NCBI GenBank assembly: GCA_023421955.1
Contig: JAEZSE010000048.1
Span: 1 to 55,588, forward strand
Direction: 5' to 3'
DNA: 55,588 nt
From: Bacillota bacterium
Lineage (GTDB): Bacteria > Bacillota > Clostridia > Christensenellales > UMGS416
The position numbers were made by a program, and so were the translations under genes. The notes under the pieces are model-generated. The model was not told the DNA's origin and ran no database searches. It saw only the letters and a program-made list of their open reading frames with translations. Positions 7,995 through 17,193 of this stretch are shown here, piece after piece (position 1 is the first letter of the stretch; each line of letters opens with the position of its first letter).

Positions 7995-9104
7995 ATGGGC
8001 AAGGAGCAAATCACAATGAAGCACGGCGCCTCCATGGTGGCGCTGTTTGTCATCGGCAGCTCGCTGGTGCTGGGCATCAGCAACAACTCAAAGCAGGATG
8101 CCTGGATTTCGGTGCTGATCGCGTTTGCGGCGATGCTGCCGATCATTTATATCTATTCCCGGATCCTGTCCCGCTACCCTGGCATGCATGTGTTTGATAT
8201 CTGCATCGCTGTCTTCGGCAAGATCATCGGCAGGGTGGTCATCGTGCTGCTGGTTTGGTATGCGGTGCACCTGGGGGCGCTGGTGATGCGTAACTTTTCC
8301 GAATTCATTCACATCACCGCGTTCAACCAAATGCCGCAGACGGTGTCGCTGCTGGCGTTCGCTGTATTGCTCATCTGGGCGACGCGCAGCGGGGTGGAGA
8401 CGCTGGGCCGCTATTCCTCTGTGGCGCTGCCGGTGCTGCTGGTGGTGGTGGGGCTCACGGTTGTGCTGCTGATCAAGGACATGAAGCTTGACAACCTGCT
8501 GCCCATTGGGGAAAACCTGCCGCAGGTGCCGCGGGATGCCTTCAACAACTTTTCTTTCCCGTTTGCCGAGGTCGTGCTGTTTTTGGCGGTGTTCAACACA
8601 CTGAAAACAGGAGACAAGCCGGGCAAGGCCTGGTTGTACGGCCTGCTGGTGGGGGGGGCTGCGCTGCTGTTTGGCGGGGCTTTCCGCAATGTGCTGGTGC
8701 TGGGGTACCCCGCGGTGACGGATATGACGTTCCCCAGCTATGGCGCCACTAGCGTGATCATCGCCGGCGGGTTCCTCTCCCGCATTGAGGCCGTGGTGGG
8801 CGCCAACATCCTGATGGCAGGCCTGGTGAAGGTGAGCGTCTGCCTGATGGCAGCATCCAGGGGGGTTGCCACGCTCATCGGCGAGTCCGATTACCGCCCC
8901 TATGTGGCACCTTTGGGGCTTCTGATGGTGGCGTTGGCGAGCATTGTGTATCAAAACACGATGGAGATGTTCAGCTTTATAAAGGTGTATTCGTTTTACG
9001 CGTTCCCATTTCAGGTGCTGATCCCGGTGGTGCTGGCCATCGGGGCGGAAATCCGCTTCGCCATCGGCAGAAAAGGGGAGAAGAAGGAAAAACCAGTCAA
9101 ATAA
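7995..9104 (+). CDS. gerB: Spore germination receptor subunit B (GerAB/ArcD/ProY family)
   Basis: 369 residues with about ten membrane helices, typical of the B subunit, which belongs to the amino-acid permease-like (APC) superfamily and is thought to bind germinant. Family patterns include ISNNSKQDAWIS near residue 30, ILSRYPGMHVFDI and PQVPRDAFNNFSFPFAEVV. The start at 7995 follows AAGGAGGCACGGGCC; a second ATG seven codons later is possible. It ends in a lysine-rich tail (KGEKKEKPVK). It is the last gene of the ger operon, and a strong terminator follows. Confidence 0.95.
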   Translation: MGKEQITMKHGASMVALFVIGSSLVLGISNNSKQDAWISVLIAFAAMLPIIYIYSRILSRYPGMHVFDICIAVFGKIIGRVVIVLLVWYAVHLGALVMRNFSEFIHITAFNQMPQTVSLLAFAVLLIWATRSGVETLGRYSSVALPVLLVVVGLTVVLLIKDMKLDNLLPIGENLPQVPRDAFNNFSFPFAEVVLFLAVFNTLKTGDKPGKAWLYGLLVGGAALLFGGAFRNVLVLGYPAVTDMTFPSYGATSVIIAGGFLSRIEAVVGANILMAGLVKVSVCLMAASRGVATLIGESDYRPYVAPLGLLMVALASIVYQNTMEMFSFIKVYSFYAFPFQVLIPVVLAIGAEIRFAIGRKGEKKEKPVK

Positions 9105-9145
9105 GATGCTGCGGAGCTCATCGGGCACACCAGATGCTCACCCAT

Positions 9146-9170
9146 CCCTCCCAAACCGGGAGGGTTTTTT
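9146..9170 (+). terminator. Rho-independent terminator of the ger operon
   Basis: Stem CCCTCCC with GGGAGGG (9146-9164) followed by six T, then a further T-rich stretch. It isolates the ger operon from the chemotaxis module. Confidence 0.9.
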
Positions 9171-9241
9171 GTTGCTTTTCCTGTCACAGAATCATTCTCA
9201 GTTTATTCTAGTTGATGAGATGTTGAAAATATCTGCATATT

Positions 9242-9249
9242 TTGTCGAA
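9242..9249 (+). promoter_or_regulatory. Spo0A box upstream of first cheW-receptor module
   Basis: Perfect TTGTCGAA, the consensus binding box of the sporulation regulator Spo0A, about 70 bp upstream of cheW. The second, paralogous module has an identical box at a similar place (12323-12330). Direction of control (repression or activation) cannot be told from sequence. Confidence 0.6.
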
Positions 9250-9317
9250 TATGTGTATTGTGTGTCGGATTTGGGTATATAGCGTGTGAATGATCTATTG
9301 AGAGGTGGTATTCCCGA

Positions 9318-9794
9318 ATGGAAGTTGCACTGGAAGAAGACACCCAGCGCGGCAAATACCTGACGTTTGCCCTGGGCCAGGAGTCCTATGGCCTGGAAAT
9401 CAACTGCATCAAGGAAATTGTGGGCATGCAGCCGGTCACATCAATCCCGGAGGCCCCACCGTGGATGCGGGGCATCATCAACCTGCGCGGCAGGATTATC
9501 CCGGTGATCGACATGCGCCTGAAGTTCGGGAAGCCGGAAAAGGCTTATGACGACCGCACCTGCATTGTGGTGATCGACGCCCAGGAGACTTTGGCGGGCC
9601 TGATCGTGGACACCGTGGCAGAGGTGCTGGCCATCGGCGAAGACAACATTGTGCCGCCGCCTTCGTTGAGATCGGGTGCCGGCAACCGGGTCATCAAAGC
9701 CATCGGCAAGGTGGGCAGTGAGGTGAAATTGCTGCTGGACAGTGAGAAGCTGTTTCAACCGGAAGAACTTGAAAACCTGGAAAATATGATCTGA
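9318..9794 (+). CDS. cheW: CheW chemotaxis coupling protein (copy 1)
   Basis: 158 residues. CheW links chemoreceptors to the kinase CheA in the polar array. Diagnostic patterns are RGKYLTFALGQESYGLEI at the N-terminus, PWMRGIINLRGRIIPVIDMR in the middle and GLIVDTVAEVLAI toward the end, all of the CheW SH3-like double barrel. The start is preceded by GAGAGGTGG. The receptor gene follows within 12 bp, forming a two-gene module. Its paralogue at 12394 is closely related, so the whole cheW-receptor unit has been duplicated. cheA, cheY, cheR and cheB are not in this window. Confidence 0.95.
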   Translation: MEVALEEDTQRGKYLTFALGQESYGLEINCIKEIVGMQPVTSIPEAPPWMRGIINLRGRIIPVIDMRLKFGKPEKAYDDRTCIVVIDAQETLAGLIVDTVAEVLAIGEDNIVPPPSLRSGAGNRVIKAIGKVGSEVKLLLDSEKLFQPEELENLENMI

Positions 9795-9806
9795 GGAGTG
9801 GATCCC

Positions 9807-12146
9807 ATGATGTGGTTTCGCAATCTGAAAACTTCCGTCAAGCTGATCTCGGTGTTTGTCGTGATCTCGCTGTTTGCCGGCCTTGTGGGCATTGTGGGTC
9901 TGGGGAACCTGACCAAAGTGGCCAACGAGTATAACAATCTGTATTACAACTACGGCGTGCCGCAGGGCACGATCGGAAAAGTACAACTGCTGATCGAGCG
10001 CAACATCACCGAAATGAGAACAATGATGCTCGATCCCTTTAACAAGATCCCCCAACATGAAGAGCAGATCACCGCCAACGCCCAGCAGGCAAACCAGCTG
10101 CTGGCAGAGTTTGAAAAAACGCTGCAGACCAACGAGGCAAAGAAGACCTTTCACGATGTGGAAGCAGCGCTGGCCTCCTATCGGGACGCCCGCAAAGAGG
10201 TCATTGGCATGGTCAAGCAAGGAAACAACGCCGGCGCTCTGGAGGCGCTGAACAACAATCTGGTGCCTGCGACAAAGCCCGTGGTGGATGGCTTGGAGGC
10301 CCTGGCCGTTTCAAAGCTGGAAAACGGTGACAAAACAGACCATAGTCTCAAAGAAATGGTCAAATCCACGCAGCTGACGATCCTGCTGACGGTTGTGGGG
10401 GCAGTGCTGCTGGCGATCCTGACCGGTTTATTTGTCGCCTCAATGATCAGCAAACCCCTGCGCACGCTGGTGACTGCGGCCAACCGGCTGGCGGTGGGCG
10501 ACACCAATGTTGCCATTGACATCCGGACCAAGGACGAGGTCGGCGTGCTGGCCCAAGCCTTTGGCAGCGTGATTGCCGCGATCCGGCGCTTGAACCAGGA
10601 CGCTGTGGCGCTGGTGAACGCTGCCGTGGAGGGCCGGCTAGCCACCAGGGCGGATGCCTCTGCCCACTCCGGCGACTACCGCACCATCGTGGAGGGTGTC
10701 AACCAGACGCTGGACGCCGTGATCGGCCCGCTGAACGTGGCGGCGGACTATGTGGACCGGATTGCCAGGGGAGACATCCCTGAGAAAATCACCGAAAACT
10801 ACAACGGCGACTTCAATCTGATCAAGGACAACCTGAACACCTGCGTGGACGCGGTGAACCTGTTGGTGCAGGACGCCGACATGCTGGCAAACGCCGCGGT
10901 GGAGGGCCGCCTCAGCACGCGGGCAGACGCCTCCCGGCACCAGGGCGATTTCCGCAAGATCGTGGAGGGCGTCAACCGCACGCTGGACGCCGCGATTGAC
11001 CCGGTGAACGAGGCAGCCTCCGTGCTCAACGAGATGTCGCAGGGCAACCTCTCCGTCAACATGCTTGGTGACTATAAGGGCGACCACGCCGCCATCAAGC
11101 ACGCGTTGAATGACACGATCAATACCGTGCGCGGCTACATCGGTGAAATCGCCATGGTGCTCGCCGAGGTTGCCCAAGGTAACCTGGAAACCGGCATCAG
11201 CACCGATTACCGCGGTGACTTTGTGCAAATCAAGGACTCGATCAACAACATTGTGGACTCGTTGAACTCCGTGATGGGTGATATCAACGCTGCGGCGGAG
11301 CAGGTGGCCGCAGGCACGCAACAGGTGTCTGCCGGGAGCCAGGCCCTTTCGCAGGGCGCCACCGAGCAGGCCAGCGCCATTGAGGAGCTCACAACCTCGC
11401 TGGGCGACATCGCCGAGCAGACCAGGCAAAACGCCGTGAACGCCAATCAGGCAAACGGCCTGGCCCTTTCGGCCAAGGACAGCGCCGTGGGTGGCGACGG
11501 GCAGATGAAAGAGATGCAGGCGGCGATGGCCGGCATCAACGAGGCTTCGGCCAGTATCTCCAGGATCATCAAGGTGATTGACGAAATTGCTTTCCAGACC
11601 AACCTGCTGGCGCTGAACGCTGCCGTGGAAGCCGCCCGCGCCGGGCAGCACGGCAAGGGCTTCGCCGTGGTGGCCGAGGAGGTGCGCAACCTGGCTCAGC
11701 GGAGTGCTGCGGCAGCCAAGGAAACCACCGTGATGATCGAGGAGTCGGTGCGCAAGGTCAAGCAGGGCACCGTGATGGCAGACAACACGGCCAAGGCGCT
11801 GAAGAGCATCGTGGGCGAGGTGGAAAAGGCCACGGACCTGGTGGGCGGCATCGCCAAGGCCAGCAGTGACCAGGCCACCGCCGTGGCCCAGGTGAACAAG
11901 GGCATCGAGCAGGTGAGCCAGGTGGTGCAGACCAACTCCGCCACCGCCGAGGAAAGCGCCGCGGCCAGCGAGGAGCTTTCCAGCCAGGCATCGCTCTTAA
12001 AGGAAATGGTGGGCCGGTTCCGCCTGAGGAGCCAGGCCGCAGCCCCCAGGAAGCCCGCTGCCCGCACTGTGGCACCGCTGCGTGAGGGCAAAGCTCAAGC
12101 CAGACCCATGATCGCGCTCAATGACCGGGAGTTTGGCAAGTACTGA
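9807..12146 (+). CDS. Methyl-accepting chemotaxis protein with serial HAMP-like repeats (copy 1)
   Basis: 779 residues from the ATG at 9807 (GAGGAG 8 nt upstream; the GTG at 9798 is less likely). TM1 lies at about 10-30. A four-helix-bundle type sensor domain (about 30-185) is followed by TM2 (about 187-210) and a HAMP domain. Then come serial HAMP-like units with the repeated pattern EGRLxTRADAxxHxGDYRxIVEGVNxTLDA to about residue 470. The signalling domain has the hairpin tip EIAFQTNLLALNAAVEAARA and GKGFAVVAEEVRNLAQRS. After a low-complexity linker it ends in IALNDREFGKY, shared exactly with the second receptor. The ligand is unknown. It works with the adjacent cheW. Confidence 0.95.
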   Translation: MMWFRNLKTSVKLISVFVVISLFAGLVGIVGLGNLTKVANEYNNLYYNYGVPQGTIGKVQLLIERNITEMRTMMLDPFNKIPQHEEQITANAQQANQLLAEFEKTLQTNEAKKTFHDVEAALASYRDARKEVIGMVKQGNNAGALEALNNNLVPATKPVVDGLEALAVSKLENGDKTDHSLKEMVKSTQLTILLTVVGAVLLAILTGLFVASMISKPLRTLVTAANRLAVGDTNVAIDIRTKDEVGVLAQAFGSVIAAIRRLNQDAVALVNAAVEGRLATRADASAHSGDYRTIVEGVNQTLDAVIGPLNVAADYVDRIARGDIPEKITENYNGDFNLIKDNLNTCVDAVNLLVQDADMLANAAVEGRLSTRADASRHQGDFRKIVEGVNRTLDAAIDPVNEAASVLNEMSQGNLSVNMLGDYKGDHAAIKHALNDTINTVRGYIGEIAMVLAEVAQGNLETGISTDYRGDFVQIKDSINNIVDSLNSVMGDINAAAEQVAAGTQQVSAGSQALSQGATEQASAIEELTTSLGDIAEQTRQNAVNANQANGLALSAKDSAVGGDGQMKEMQAAMAGINEASASISRIIKVIDEIAFQTNLLALNAAVEAARAGQHGKGFAVVAEEVRNLAQRSAAAAKETTVMIEESVRKVKQGTVMADNTAKALKSIVGEVEKATDLVGGIAKASSDQATAVAQVNKGIEQVSQVVQTNSATAEESAAASEELSSQASLLKEMVGRFRLRSQAAAPRKPAARTVAPLREGKAQARPMIALNDREFGKY

Positions 12147-12198
12147 CCTCTTGATCATTCTCTGCTTCTCATTTCGGGTTACCCACGAGACTCATCCA

Positions 12199-12231
12199 GC
12201 CCCTCCCGCATCCATCGGGAGGGGCTTTTTG
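12199..12231 (+). terminator. Rho-independent terminator after receptor 1
   Basis: Perfect 11-bp stem AGCCCCTCCCG with CGGGAGGGGCT and a 7-nt loop, then TTTTT. Confidence 0.92.
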
Positions 12232-12322
12232 CTGCTCATTCCGGATGATTTCCTGGAAGATCGGCCTTGCTGAAGCAATAAAATGCTGCAAAACGGTTAG
12301 AATCAGGAAATTATTGCAAAAA

Positions 12323-12330
12323 TTGTCGAA
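12323..12330 (+). promoter_or_regulatory. Spo0A box upstream of second cheW-receptor module
   Basis: Perfect TTGTCGAA, about 65 bp upstream of the second cheW. It matches the box before the first module in sequence, strand and distance, although the surrounding leaders differ. Confidence 0.6.
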
Positions 12331-12393
12331 TCCTGTTTGTTAAATTAAGATTCGGGCATATATTATTTGAAGTATTTATGGAGGCGGTGCTTG

Positions 12394-12867
12394 ATGGAGG
12401 TTCTGTTGGAGGAAGACACCCAGCGAGGCAAATACCTGACGTTTGCCCTGGGCCATGAATCCTATGGCCTGGAGATCAGCTATGTCAAGGAAATTGTGGG
12501 CATGCAGCCCATCACCCAATTGCCCGAGGCTGCCCCGTTTGTGAAGGGCATCATCAACCTGCGTGGCAGGATCATCCCGGTCATCGACATGAACCTGAAG
12601 TTTGGCAGGGAGGCCAGCGCCTACACCGACCGCACGTGCATCGTCGTGGTGGATATCCAGGAGCTCTCCGTGGGCCTCATTGTGGACCAGGTGGCGGAGG
12701 TGCTTGTGATCGGTGAGGACAACATTGTGCCGCCCCCGAATGCAATGACCGGTGCCTACAACCGGTATGTGAAGGGCATCGGCAAGACTGACAACGACGT
12801 GAAGATTCTGCTGGACTGCGAGAAGCTTTTCAGCAGCGGCGAACTGGAGACACTGCCTAATTCATGA
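12394..12867 (+). CDS. cheW: CheW chemotaxis coupling protein (copy 2)
   Basis: 157 residues, clearly paralogous to the protein at 9318 (same MEV-LEEDTQRGKYLTFALG start and VKGIINLRGRIIPVIDMN core). The ATG at 12394 has GGAGG nine bases upstream; an earlier in-frame ATG at 12367 lies before this site and is rejected. It couples receptors to CheA. Differences from copy 1 cluster in the region after the LRGRIIPVID core and at the C-terminus, which may let each copy prefer its own adjacent receptor. That preference is inference. Confidence 0.95.
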   Translation: MEVLLEEDTQRGKYLTFALGHESYGLEISYVKEIVGMQPITQLPEAAPFVKGIINLRGRIIPVIDMNLKFGREASAYTDRTCIVVVDIQELSVGLIVDQVAEVLVIGEDNIVPPPNAMTGAYNRYVKGIGKTDNDVKILLDCEKLFSSGELETLPNS

Positions 12868-12890
12868 AGCGTGAAAGGAAGAGAACTACA

Positions 12891-15242
12891 ATGAAGTTAT
12901 TCCACAACATGAGGATCGTAGTGCGCCTGCTCCTGTCCGCTGTTTTATCAGTGGCGATCATGCTGGCCATCGGCAGCTCTGCGATACTTTCCCTCAACGA
13001 GATCACCACCAAAGACAGCGAGCTGTATCACAAGAACACCAAGGCAATTTCCACGCTGGGCAGCTTTGAATACACCTATATGCTGATGCGCCTTTCTTCC
13101 TACAAGGTGGATACCGGCACCGGCACCATGGTGGAGAAAAAGGCAGAGCTTCAAAAGCTGATCGACACGCATTTGCCCACGCTGGAGAAGGCACTGGAAA
13201 ACCTGAAGGGCACCATCCGCACCGGCACCGAAGACCAGCAGAATTATGACGCGCTGGTGTCGCTGCTGGCCAAATATAAAGTCGCCTATACCGACTCCAT
13301 CAACGCCCATGTGGATAACAACGCGGATGGACTGAGCGCCGCTGTGGCGGCCAACGCCAAAATCGCCGGTGAGCTCAACACCAAACTGCTGGAGACGGTG
13401 GCTTATCAGGATGAGCAAGCCAGAATCGCCTCCGAGGAGAATGACGCCCTGTCAAAACAGGCGCTTCTCGTCGTGATGGTCTTGCTGGGCGTTGGTGTTT
13501 TGGTGAGCGCGATCATCTCCTGGCTGATCACCAGCTCCATCACAGGCCCCGTGCGTAAGCTGATGCACGTGGCCGACCGACTGGCCGCCGGTGACACTGC
13601 CATTTCATTGAGCACCTCCGGTAAAGGTGAGATCGGCCGTCTGGAGAAATCCATCGCCGGTGTGGCAGAAGCCATCGGCAAGCTTTCTGCAGACGCCAAC
13701 CTGCTGGTGGACGCGGCCCACGAGGGCAGGCTTTCCACCCGCGCCGATGCGGAGCGCCACGACGGCGACTATCGCCGGATCATCGATGGCATCAACCAGA
13801 CGCTGGACGCCCTGATCGGGCCGCTGAACGCTGCCTCCCAGCAGCTGGAGCTGATGGCCAACGGTGCGAATCTGACCGTGATAGACGAAAGCCAGTTCAA
13901 AGGCGATTTCAAAACGGTTGTCCATAACTTGAACATGGTGCGCAACTCGCTCTACCTGCTGCTGGATGACTCGGGGCTGCTGGCCCAGGCCGCGGCGGAC
14001 GGCAAGCTTTCCACCCGGGCTGACGCCAGCCGGCACAAGGGCGGATACCGGCAGATCATCCAGGGCATCAACGACACGCTGGACGCCGTGATCGAGCCGC
14101 TGAACGAGTCCGCCTCGGTGCTCAACGAAGTGGCGCAGGGCAACCTTAATGTGCGCGTGACCGGCGACTACAAGGGTGACCACGCCGCAATCAAGTCGGC
14201 ACTGAATGAAACCATTGACAACCTGCGCGGTTACATTGGTGACATCACGCAGGTGCTGGCTGATATTTCCGACGGCAACCTGAACACCGGCATCACCTCC
14301 GATTACCGCGGCGATTTTATGGAGATCAAAAACTCCATCAACCGCATTGTGGACTCGCTCAACCAGGTCATGGGAGACATCAACGTGTCTGCCGAGCAGG
14401 TGGCCTCCGGCACGCAGCAGGTGTCTGCCGGCAGCCAGGCGCTTAGCCAGGGCGCCACCGAGCAGGCCAGCGCCATCGAGCAGCTGACCGCCTCGCTGGT
14501 GGAGGTGGCCGGCCAGACCAGGAAGAATGCCGAAAATGCCAAGGCTGCCAGCGACCTCACCCACACCGCCCGCAAGGAGGCCGTGGAAGGCAACGCCCGC
14601 ATGACCGAGCTGCAGCAGGCGATGAAGGAGATCAACGAATCCTCGGCCAACATTTCCAAGATCATCAAGGTGATAGACGAGATTGCATTCCAGACCAACC
14701 TGTTGGCGCTGAACGCCGCCGTGGAGGCTGCCCGCGCCGGGCAGCACGGCAAGGGCTTCGCCGTGGTGGCCGAGGAGGTGCGCAACCTGGCGCAGCGGAG
14801 CGCTGGCGCCGCCAAGGAAACCACAGAGATGATCGAGCAGTCTATTGCCAAGACCAAGGCCGGCACCAAGATTGCAGACGAAACGGCCAAGTCATTGAGC
14901 CGCATCGTGGGCGGCGTGGAAAAGGCCACCGACCTTGTGGGCGGCATCGCCAGCGCCTCCAACGACCAGGCGACCGCCGTAGCTCAGGTGAACACCGGCA
15001 TCACGCAGGTGAGCCAGGTCACCCAGACCAACTCGGCCACCGCTGAGGAAAGCGCCGCCGCCAGCGAGGAGCTCTCCAGCCAGGCGTCGCTGCTGAAAGA
15101 AATGGTGAGCCGCTTCCACCTCAAAAGGCAGGGGGGCACCATCGGCAAGCCCGCCGCCACCCGCGCCGCGCTCTCAGACGGCAAGGCCGGAGCCGCTAAG
15201 CCCAAGATCGCGCTCAATGACCGTGAGTTTGGCAAGTATTAA
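12891..15242 (+). CDS. Methyl-accepting chemotaxis protein with serial HAMP-like repeats (copy 2)
   Basis: 783 residues from the ATG at 12891 (GGAAGAG upstream); an ATG at 12864 overlaps the cheW stop and is the alternative. TM1 is at about 7-29, a helical sensor domain at about 30-190, and TM2 at about 195-220 (LLVVMVLLGVGVLVSAIISW). A HAMP domain and serial HAMP-like units follow, then the conserved signalling hairpin EIAFQTNLLALNAAVEAARA. The sensor domain shares little with copy 1, while the HAMP series and signalling part are near-identical. So the paralogues probably sense different ligands through one output. The C-terminus ends IALNDREFGKY as in copy 1. Confidence 0.95.
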   Translation: MKLFHNMRIVVRLLLSAVLSVAIMLAIGSSAILSLNEITTKDSELYHKNTKAISTLGSFEYTYMLMRLSSYKVDTGTGTMVEKKAELQKLIDTHLPTLEKALENLKGTIRTGTEDQQNYDALVSLLAKYKVAYTDSINAHVDNNADGLSAAVAANAKIAGELNTKLLETVAYQDEQARIASEENDALSKQALLVVMVLLGVGVLVSAIISWLITSSITGPVRKLMHVADRLAAGDTAISLSTSGKGEIGRLEKSIAGVAEAIGKLSADANLLVDAAHEGRLSTRADAERHDGDYRRIIDGINQTLDALIGPLNAASQQLELMANGANLTVIDESQFKGDFKTVVHNLNMVRNSLYLLLDDSGLLAQAAADGKLSTRADASRHKGGYRQIIQGINDTLDAVIEPLNESASVLNEVAQGNLNVRVTGDYKGDHAAIKSALNETIDNLRGYIGDITQVLADISDGNLNTGITSDYRGDFMEIKNSINRIVDSLNQVMGDINVSAEQVASGTQQVSAGSQALSQGATEQASAIEQLTASLVEVAGQTRKNAENAKAASDLTHTARKEAVEGNARMTELQQAMKEINESSANISKIIKVIDEIAFQTNLLALNAAVEAARAGQHGKGFAVVAEEVRNLAQRSAGAAKETTEMIEQSIAKTKAGTKIADETAKSLSRIVGGVEKATDLVGGIASASNDQATAVAQVNTGITQVSQVTQTNSATAEESAAASEELSSQASLLKEMVSRFHLKRQGGTIGKPAATRAALSDGKAGAAKPKIALNDREFGKY

Positions 15243-15258
15243 AGCCGGGCAGAACAAC

Positions 15259-15297
15259 AACCCCCGCCGGGAAGAATTTCCGGCGGGGGTTTGTTTG
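15259..15297 (+). terminator. Rho-independent terminator after receptor 2
   Basis: Stem CCCCCGCCGG with CCGGCGGGGG around a short loop, followed by TTTGTTTG. Confidence 0.88.
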
Positions 15298-15360
15298 TGG
15301 GGGGCACAACTACCGTATAAGCCGACCTTTGGCTTGATAATACAATACTGCACGACCATG

Positions 15361-15625
15361 GCGGTCAATGTACGGGCCGGGCTCTGTACCGGCCCGCCAA
15401 TGTGGGCGCCACCCCGGCCCTTGCTAGTGCATGACGTGAAATGTTCGCTGCGGCGGGAAATCCCCCCTGTCGCTTGCGAGCGACATCCCCCCTTCATAAG
15501 GGCGGGTAGGGAGGTCGGTCTGCTCCAGACTGATAGTTTGCAGCGAAGCTAAGTATTGCAGAGTTCAGAGTCTTATCTTAATTTACCCCTCCATTAAAGG
15601 GGGAGGGGCAGGGGAGAGTGTATTA
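15361..15625. repeat. Intergenic palindromic repeats between receptor 2 and the isomerase gene
   Basis: No gene is seen in 15298-15663. The stretch holds a hairpin built on GGGCCGG and CCGGCCC at about 15374-15402, a motif that recurs near 46.73 and 46.83 kb. It also holds a bipartite palindrome at 15459-15515 (AAATCCCCCCTG, stem CGCTTGCGAGCG, then CATCCCCCCTT...AAGGGCGGG), and a CCCCTCC/GGAGGGG hairpin near 15585-15612 downstream of the minus-strand gene that may help terminate it. Confidence 0.7.
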
Positions 15626-15663
15626 CGGGCGCTGCCTTACTCCGCAGCCTGTCTGTGTCAGAA

Positions 15664-17073
15664 TCAATAGATAATACTTGGCAAATCCTCCGGCAGTTTC
15701 CCAGTCTGAACCTCAACGTTGGCTTCCTGCCTCCATTGCGCCAGCGCCGCAGCCCACGCCGCAGCCCGTTCATCAAAGAGCAACGCCGCTTCGACTTGGT
15801 CTCGCACCTCCTCATAGGGGATCGGCCCTGCTGGCACATTGCCCACCCATTGTATGATGTGGTAGCCATATTGTGAGCCGATGGGGCCGGCGATGTCGCC
15901 AACCTTATCCAGCCTGTCAGCCCTGTTTACGATCTGGAGAAGATAAGCGTCTGTCCCGAGGCCGATCTGATAATCCGTATTCAATAAATCTGAATAGATC
16001 CAGGCCGTATCGTTCCGCTCCGCAATGAAGTCATTGATGTCTGCGCCGTTGCGGAGCTTTTCCATTGTCTCATCAGCCTGGGGTTTGATTTTTGCCAGGA
16101 ATTCTCTGGCAACTTCCTGCTCGATCCTATCCATTTCCTTTCGGTCGTTGTCGTCCAGTTTGTTCTTCCGCATATGGTCCATTATCGTTTTGTTCTTTTC
16201 GGTACGGGCTTGCGCTTCTAAATCCACAGCCTTTTGCATCGGGATCAAAAGATGCCTGATCAGCCGGTAATCCGCAGGGCGATATACTACCACGGGGCTT
16301 GTGCCGGGTTTTAAGAGCGCCGGCAATCCTTCCACCAGTTCGGGGTGCACAGTGGAATAGGGAATGCACCATGGATCATCATGGTTTAGTTCGTATTTCC
16401 ACACCCCGTTGCACATTTCGATGTATATAGAGGGGCTTTTACGAAATAGCTCCTTCTCATACTCAGCTAAAGTTTCATAGGCGGCTTTCACCTCAGGCTC
16501 CGGCGCGGTGATGGTTTTGGTCACATCGCCCATCAGCAGGGTCTCGACTTGTAGCACAGTGAAGCGGGCTAGGAGCTGCTCCTCAGTCAAGCCCAAATCT
16601 TTGCAGCATAACTTGTATTTTGTGTAAAACAGGTGGGCCAAGGTTTTGAGGGCTGCCTGGTCAGCCTCTGGCAGTGGGGTAAGGCCCCGCTCCTCTGCCT
16701 TTCGCAGGATGATCTGCTCATCCGCCAGGCGGCTCACCAGGCCGGATAGCGTGTTATTCTCCTGGCCAATGGTGTTTGAATTCGAGTGATAGATGGATAA
16801 TAAGGTCTGATCCGCGCCATTTGCGCCTTCATCTGCCAGCCTGTAGTATTTCACCAGCAGTTTGACGTCTGCCAAGGAAATGGTCTTTACCCCGACCTTG
16901 CAGACAACGGTGCCGGTTGGGGGAGGAAATACTCTCATCGACCACGCACGCAGGGTATCTTTGTCCGGAAACTTAGGAACCAGGTCAAAACCGATGATGA
17001 CCATTATCAGGCCAAGCAGCAGCCCAATGCCAAGACCGATATAGAGACCCCAGTTGCGAAGGCGCTCTCTCAT
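15664..17073 (-). CDS. Membrane-anchored parvulin-type peptidyl-prolyl isomerase (PrsA/SurA-like)
   Basis: 469 residues from the ATG at 17073, which has GGGG upstream; the ORF also has an ATG at 17085 without a binding site. One membrane helix near the N-terminus (WGLYIGLGIGLLLGLIMVIIGF) leaves the rest outside. The C-terminal part (about 290-440) has the parvulin pattern, with IRHLLIPMQ at its start and GPIGSQYGYHIIQWVG near its end. These enzymes help exported proteins fold. A short in-frame STVHPELVEG segment (about 16325-16356) resembles the translation of a dispersed repeat found in other bacteria and may be an insertion into a loop. No partner is evident; the rhodanese gene downstream is separated by repeats. 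Confidence 0.8.
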   Translation of the reverse strand: MRERLRNWGLYIGLGIGLLLGLIMVIIGFDLVPKFPDKDTLRAWSMRVFPPPTGTVVCKVGVKTISLADVKLLVKYYRLADEGANGADQTLLSIYHSNSNTIGQENNTLSGLVSRLADEQIILRKAEERGLTPLPEADQAALKTLAHLFYTKYKLCCKDLGLTEEQLLARFTVLQVETLLMGDVTKTITAPEPEVKAAYETLAEYEKELFRKSPSIYIEMCNGVWKYELNHDDPWCIPYSTVHPELVEGLPALLKPGTSPVVVYRPADYRLIRHLLIPMQKAVDLEAQARTEKNKTIMDHMRKNKLDDNDRKEMDRIEQEVAREFLAKIKPQADETMEKLRNGADINDFIAERNDTAWIYSDLLNTDYQIGLGTDAYLLQIVNRADRLDKVGDIAGPIGSQYGYHIIQWVGNVPAGPIPYEEVRDQVEAALLFDERAAAWAAALAQWRQEANVEVQTGKLPEDLPSIIY

Positions 17074-17106
17074 GTTACCCCACATAGCACTCTAGAAGAT
17101 ATTTCT

Positions 17107-17135
17107 ATAGTATCAGCCAATGGATAATATTGCAA
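17107..17135 (-). promoter_or_regulatory. Promoter of the parvulin-type isomerase gene
   Basis: Read on the minus strand: -35 TTGCAA (17130-17135), a 17-bp spacer, -10 TACTAT (17107-17112), about 35 bp before the start codon. Confidence 0.55.
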
Positions 17136-17193
17136 TAGATTGATAAATTAAACCCCTCCCACTGGAAGGGGGAGGGGCAGGGGAGAGGGTAAA

